A program made the position numbers and the translations under genes. Under the pieces are notes generated by a model, which was not told the origin of the DNA, did no database searches, and saw only the letters and a program-made list of their open reading frames with translations. From Lederbergia galactosidilytica (lineage in GTDB: Bacteria > Bacillota > Bacilli > Bacillales > Bacillaceae_C), in the NCBI RefSeq assembly GCF_017873565.1, contig NZ_JAGGKH010000011.1, positions 120,225-184,224 of the forward strand: DNA of 64,000 bases, read 5' to 3'. This document shows positions 61,807 to 64,000 of the stretch, one piece after another. Every line of letters begins with the position of its first letter. Positions within the stretch are counted from its first letter, which is position 1.

Positions 61807-63891
61807 TTGAAATCACTTGTCTTAGCGGAAAAACCTAGTGTGGCACGAGATCTTGCTCGTGTACTAGGTTGTACAAATAAACAAAAACATTATATTGAAG
61901 GGCCGAAATACGTTGTAACATGGGCTTTAGGTCATCTTATTGAGTTGAAAATGCCTGAGGATTATGACCCAAAATATAAAACTTGGAAAATGGAGGATTT
62001 ACCAATTATCCCTAATAAAATGGGACTTAAAATCATTCGGCAAACAGCTCCCCAGTTCAAAGGTATTCAACAGCTTGTAAAGCGAAAAGACTTATCCGAA
62101 CTTATTATTGCTACCGATGCGGGGCGTGAAGGAGAACTTGTTGCAAGGTGGATTATCGAAAAAATCCATTGGAAAAAGCCAGTCAAACGACTGTGGATCT
62201 CATCTCAAACTGACCGTGCCATCAAAGAAGGGTTTAAACAATTAAAGCCCGCAAAGCAATATGATTCCTTATACGAATCAGCTGTTTGTCGTTCTGAAGC
62301 AGATTGGTTAATTGGACTTAATGTAACACGTGCCCTAACAACGAAATATGATGATCCCTTATCCGCTGGTCGGGTACAAACACCAACTTTGTCGATGATT
62401 CTTGATCAAGAAAAACAAATTCAAGCATTTGTGCCAAAAGAATATTGGAATATACAAGCAAAAATCGGCTTATTAAACGCTGTTTGGCATGAGAATGGTG
62501 AGAAAAGAGTTTTTAATGAAGCTAAAGCAAAGCAAATTGTACAAAAAATAGAGAAACAACAAGCAAAAGTAACAGAAGTCAGCCGAAAGGAAAAGTCTGA
62601 ACAGCAGCCTCTACCTTATGATTTGACGGAGTTACAACGAGATGCAAATCGCCGCTTTGGTTTCTCGGCAAAGAAAACACTTAATGTCCTTCAGAATTTA
62701 TATGAACAACATAAATTAGTCACATATCCAAGGACAGATTCACGCTATTTAACGACAGACTTGGAAAGTACGATGAGCGACCGCTTGCAAGCTATATTCC
62801 CAGCTTTTAAAGAAGACGTTCAACCTGTTATAAGAGGGAAAGTAATCGCGAAAAAAGTTTTTAACAATGAAAAAGTAACAGACCACCATGCTCTTATCCC
62901 AACTGACGAACGGCCGAAATTAGGTAATCTTTCTACTGATGAACGAAAATTATATGAGATGATTGTTAGTCGATTTTTAGCTTTATTTTATCCGAAGTAC
63001 CGTTATGAGACTATTAAAGCAGAATTTAATGTAGCTGGACAAACCTTTACTGCCCATGAATCCATTATATTGGACCCTGGTTTTAAGGCTGTTACAGAAA
63101 AAAGGGACGAAAATAGCAAAGATGGGAAAATGGGAAATGTAAAACGAGACATGACCTTTTCTATCACAAATATTCAATTGGAAAAGAAGTTAACCGAACC
63201 ACCGGCTCGATTTACAGAAGCAGATTTGCTTGCCAGAATGGAGAAATATGGATTGGGTACACCAGCTACTCGAGCCGATATTATTGAGAAACTACTTAGT
63301 TCTGAAACAATTGATCGTCAAAACAATCGGCTACACCCTACGCCAAAAGGGAAGCAACTTATCGATTTAGTAAACGACGAGTTAAAATCACCGAAATTAA
63401 CAGCAAAATGGGAAGCGGAGCTAGAAGCGATTGCCCGAGGTAAGGGAAAGGCAGAACAATTCCTAAAACAAATCCGCCAACAAACAAAACAGCTTGTAGC
63501 AGAAGTAAAATCCAGTGAGCAAAAATATAAAGCCCATAATTTAACGGGATCAAAATGTCCTGAATGTAGTTCATTCATGAAAGAAGTAAAAGGCCGTGAT
63601 GGTCGAATGTTAGTTTGTTCGAATCGGGAATGCCAATTCCGTAAACGGAAAGATCCAAAACTTTCCAATCGCCGTTGTCCACAATGCCATAAAAAAATGG
63701 AAATTCATAATGGAAAAGCAGGAACATATTTTCAATGCAGAAATTGTAATCTTGTTGAAAAGGCCAATAAGCAGAAAAAAACAGTAACGAAAAGAGAAGA
63801 AAAACAACTATTGAAAAAATACACAAAGGATGAAAGCTTTGGTAATAGCTTAGCTGATGCATTAAAAGCGGCTATGAAAAATCAAGAATAA
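61807..63891 (+). CDS. topB: DNA topoisomerase III, TTG start
   Basis: A type IA topoisomerase that decatenates and resolves recombination intermediates. 694 residues: TOPRIM domain with VLAEKPSVARDLARVLG and DAGREGELVARWI, active-site tyrosine in YPRTDSRYL, and conserved RVQTPTLSMI. The C-terminal tail has two zinc-ribbon-like clusters: CPECSSF ... CSNREC and CPQCHKK ... CRNCN. The start is TTG at 61807 with AAAGGAG 8 nt upstream. Repeat copy E precedes it, and a group II intron end follows 16 bp after the stop; no terminator is seen in between. Confidence 0.95.
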   Translation: MKSLVLAEKPSVARDLARVLGCTNKQKHYIEGPKYVVTWALGHLIELKMPEDYDPKYKTWKMEDLPIIPNKMGLKIIRQTAPQFKGIQQLVKRKDLSELIIATDAGREGELVARWIIEKIHWKKPVKRLWISSQTDRAIKEGFKQLKPAKQYDSLYESAVCRSEADWLIGLNVTRALTTKYDDPLSAGRVQTPTLSMILDQEKQIQAFVPKEYWNIQAKIGLLNAVWHENGEKRVFNEAKAKQIVQKIEKQQAKVTEVSRKEKSEQQPLPYDLTELQRDANRRFGFSAKKTLNVLQNLYEQHKLVTYPRTDSRYLTTDLESTMSDRLQAIFPAFKEDVQPVIRGKVIAKKVFNNEKVTDHHALIPTDERPKLGNLSTDERKLYEMIVSRFLALFYPKYRYETIKAEFNVAGQTFTAHESIILDPGFKAVTEKRDENSKDGKMGNVKRDMTFSITNIQLEKKLTEPPARFTEADLLARMEKYGLGTPATRADIIEKLLSSETIDRQNNRLHPTPKGKQLIDLVNDELKSPKLTAKWEAELEAIARGKGKAEQFLKQIRQQTKQLVAEVKSSEQKYKAHNLTGSKCPECSSFMKEVKGRDGRMLVCSNRECQFRKRKDPKLSNRRCPQCHKKMEIHNGKAGTYFQCRNCNLVEKANKQKKTVTKREEKQLLKKYTKDESFGNSLADALKAAMKNQE

Positions 63892-63907
63892 CGAACTTAG
63901 TTTTTAA

Positions 63908-64000
63908 TCGAGTAGGAGGCTAATCATTAATTGATTAGCCGACCTCTCACACCACCGTACATACGGTTCTCGTATACGGCGGTTCAATAACTTAAGTATC
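63908..64000 (-). mobile_element. 3' end of a group II intron (domains V and VI), rest outside window
   Basis: On the minus strand 63985-63951 folds as a 35-nt domain V: ACCGCCGTATACG, tetraloop-like AGAA, CCGTATGTACGGTGGT. It is followed by GTGAGAGGTC and domain VI, GGCTAATCA-ATTAA-TGATTAGCC (perfect 9-bp stem), then TCCTACTCGAT, the usual type of 3' end. This wording is strongly familiar from bacterial group II introns just after their reverse-transcriptase gene. The intron body and any maturase gene lie to the right of the window. The 3' boundary near 63908 is estimated. Confidence 0.8.

Noticed and set aside
1..64000. CRISPR array, transposase or prophage genes
   Set aside because: No regularly spaced direct repeats, no transposase motifs and no phage structural or integrase genes were seen; the only clear mobile element is the intron end at the right edge.

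Overview
The window is low-GC Firmicute DNA from a spore-forming member of the Bacillaceae. The gene order repeatedly matches the yh* region of Bacillus subtilis as I remember it: addBA, comK-yhzC, yhfN, lplJ-yhfI-yhfH, hemEHY with divergent hmoB, ecsAB, hit, trpP, yhaH, scoC, yhaI, yhaJ, prsA, yhaL, yhaMNO, yhaX, yheAB, yheE and an alpha/beta-type SASP. Two YjcZ-type mini-proteins, a SASP and sigma-G-like promoters support an endospore former. I cannot name the genus from sequence alone. There are no rRNA genes, CRISPR arrays or transposases.

Layout. 1-10 kb: addB-addA (addA runs off the left edge), a TVP38-type membrane protein and a YuxL-like S9 peptidase. 10-19.5 kb: a small conserved gene, comK divergent from yhzC, an M48 protease, the yhfI-lplJ pair, tiny yhfH, an unusual 653-residue membrane-anchored putative cysteine peptidase, and a SCO1-type copper lipoprotein. 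19.5-24 kb: the coproporphyrin-dependent haem operon hemE-hemH-hemY with the haem monooxygenase gene hmoB opposite. 24-30.5 kb: a tightly overlapped six-gene accessory operon (FabH/OleA-like ketosynthase, ATP-grasp ligase, OleD-like reductase, lactonase-like MBL hydrolase, adenylate-forming enzyme, GNAT-like acyltransferase). It looks like a small acyl-derived metabolite pathway. 30.7-37 kb: a BCCT transporter, an M20 amidohydrolase, a butanediol-type dehydrogenase and ecsAB. 37-44 kb: hit, trpP with a candidate TRAP site, scoC, prsA with a hairpin leader, and several very small genes. 44-52 kb: RNA and DNA metabolism (yhaMNO), an HAD protein lacking its nucleophile, and yheAB. 52-64 kb: two probable forespore genes, a PucR-like regulator, msmX, a SASP, fumC, a class A PBP, a histidine kinase and topB. 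The 3' end of a group II intron closes the window.

The most unusual signals are four. (1) A 61-nt mini-cloverleaf with tRNA architecture and an encoded CCA, inside the 5' UTR of the SASP gene. (2) A family of five intergenic elements with GTTCAAAAAG ends, four of them directly in front of a gene (hemE, hemY, prsA, topB) in the same relative orientation. (3) The Ole-like ketosynthase operon. (4) A consensus sigma-G promoter with a ribosome-site dyad in front of an unknown 63-residue protein.

Several functions fit together. ComK, ScoC, EcsAB and PrsA are known from B. subtilis to act in competence, transition-state control and secretion. HemEHY and HmoB make and break haem. YhaM, YhaN, YhaO, AddAB and TopB handle nucleic acids. 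All functions are inferred from sequence patterns read by eye; no database search was run.
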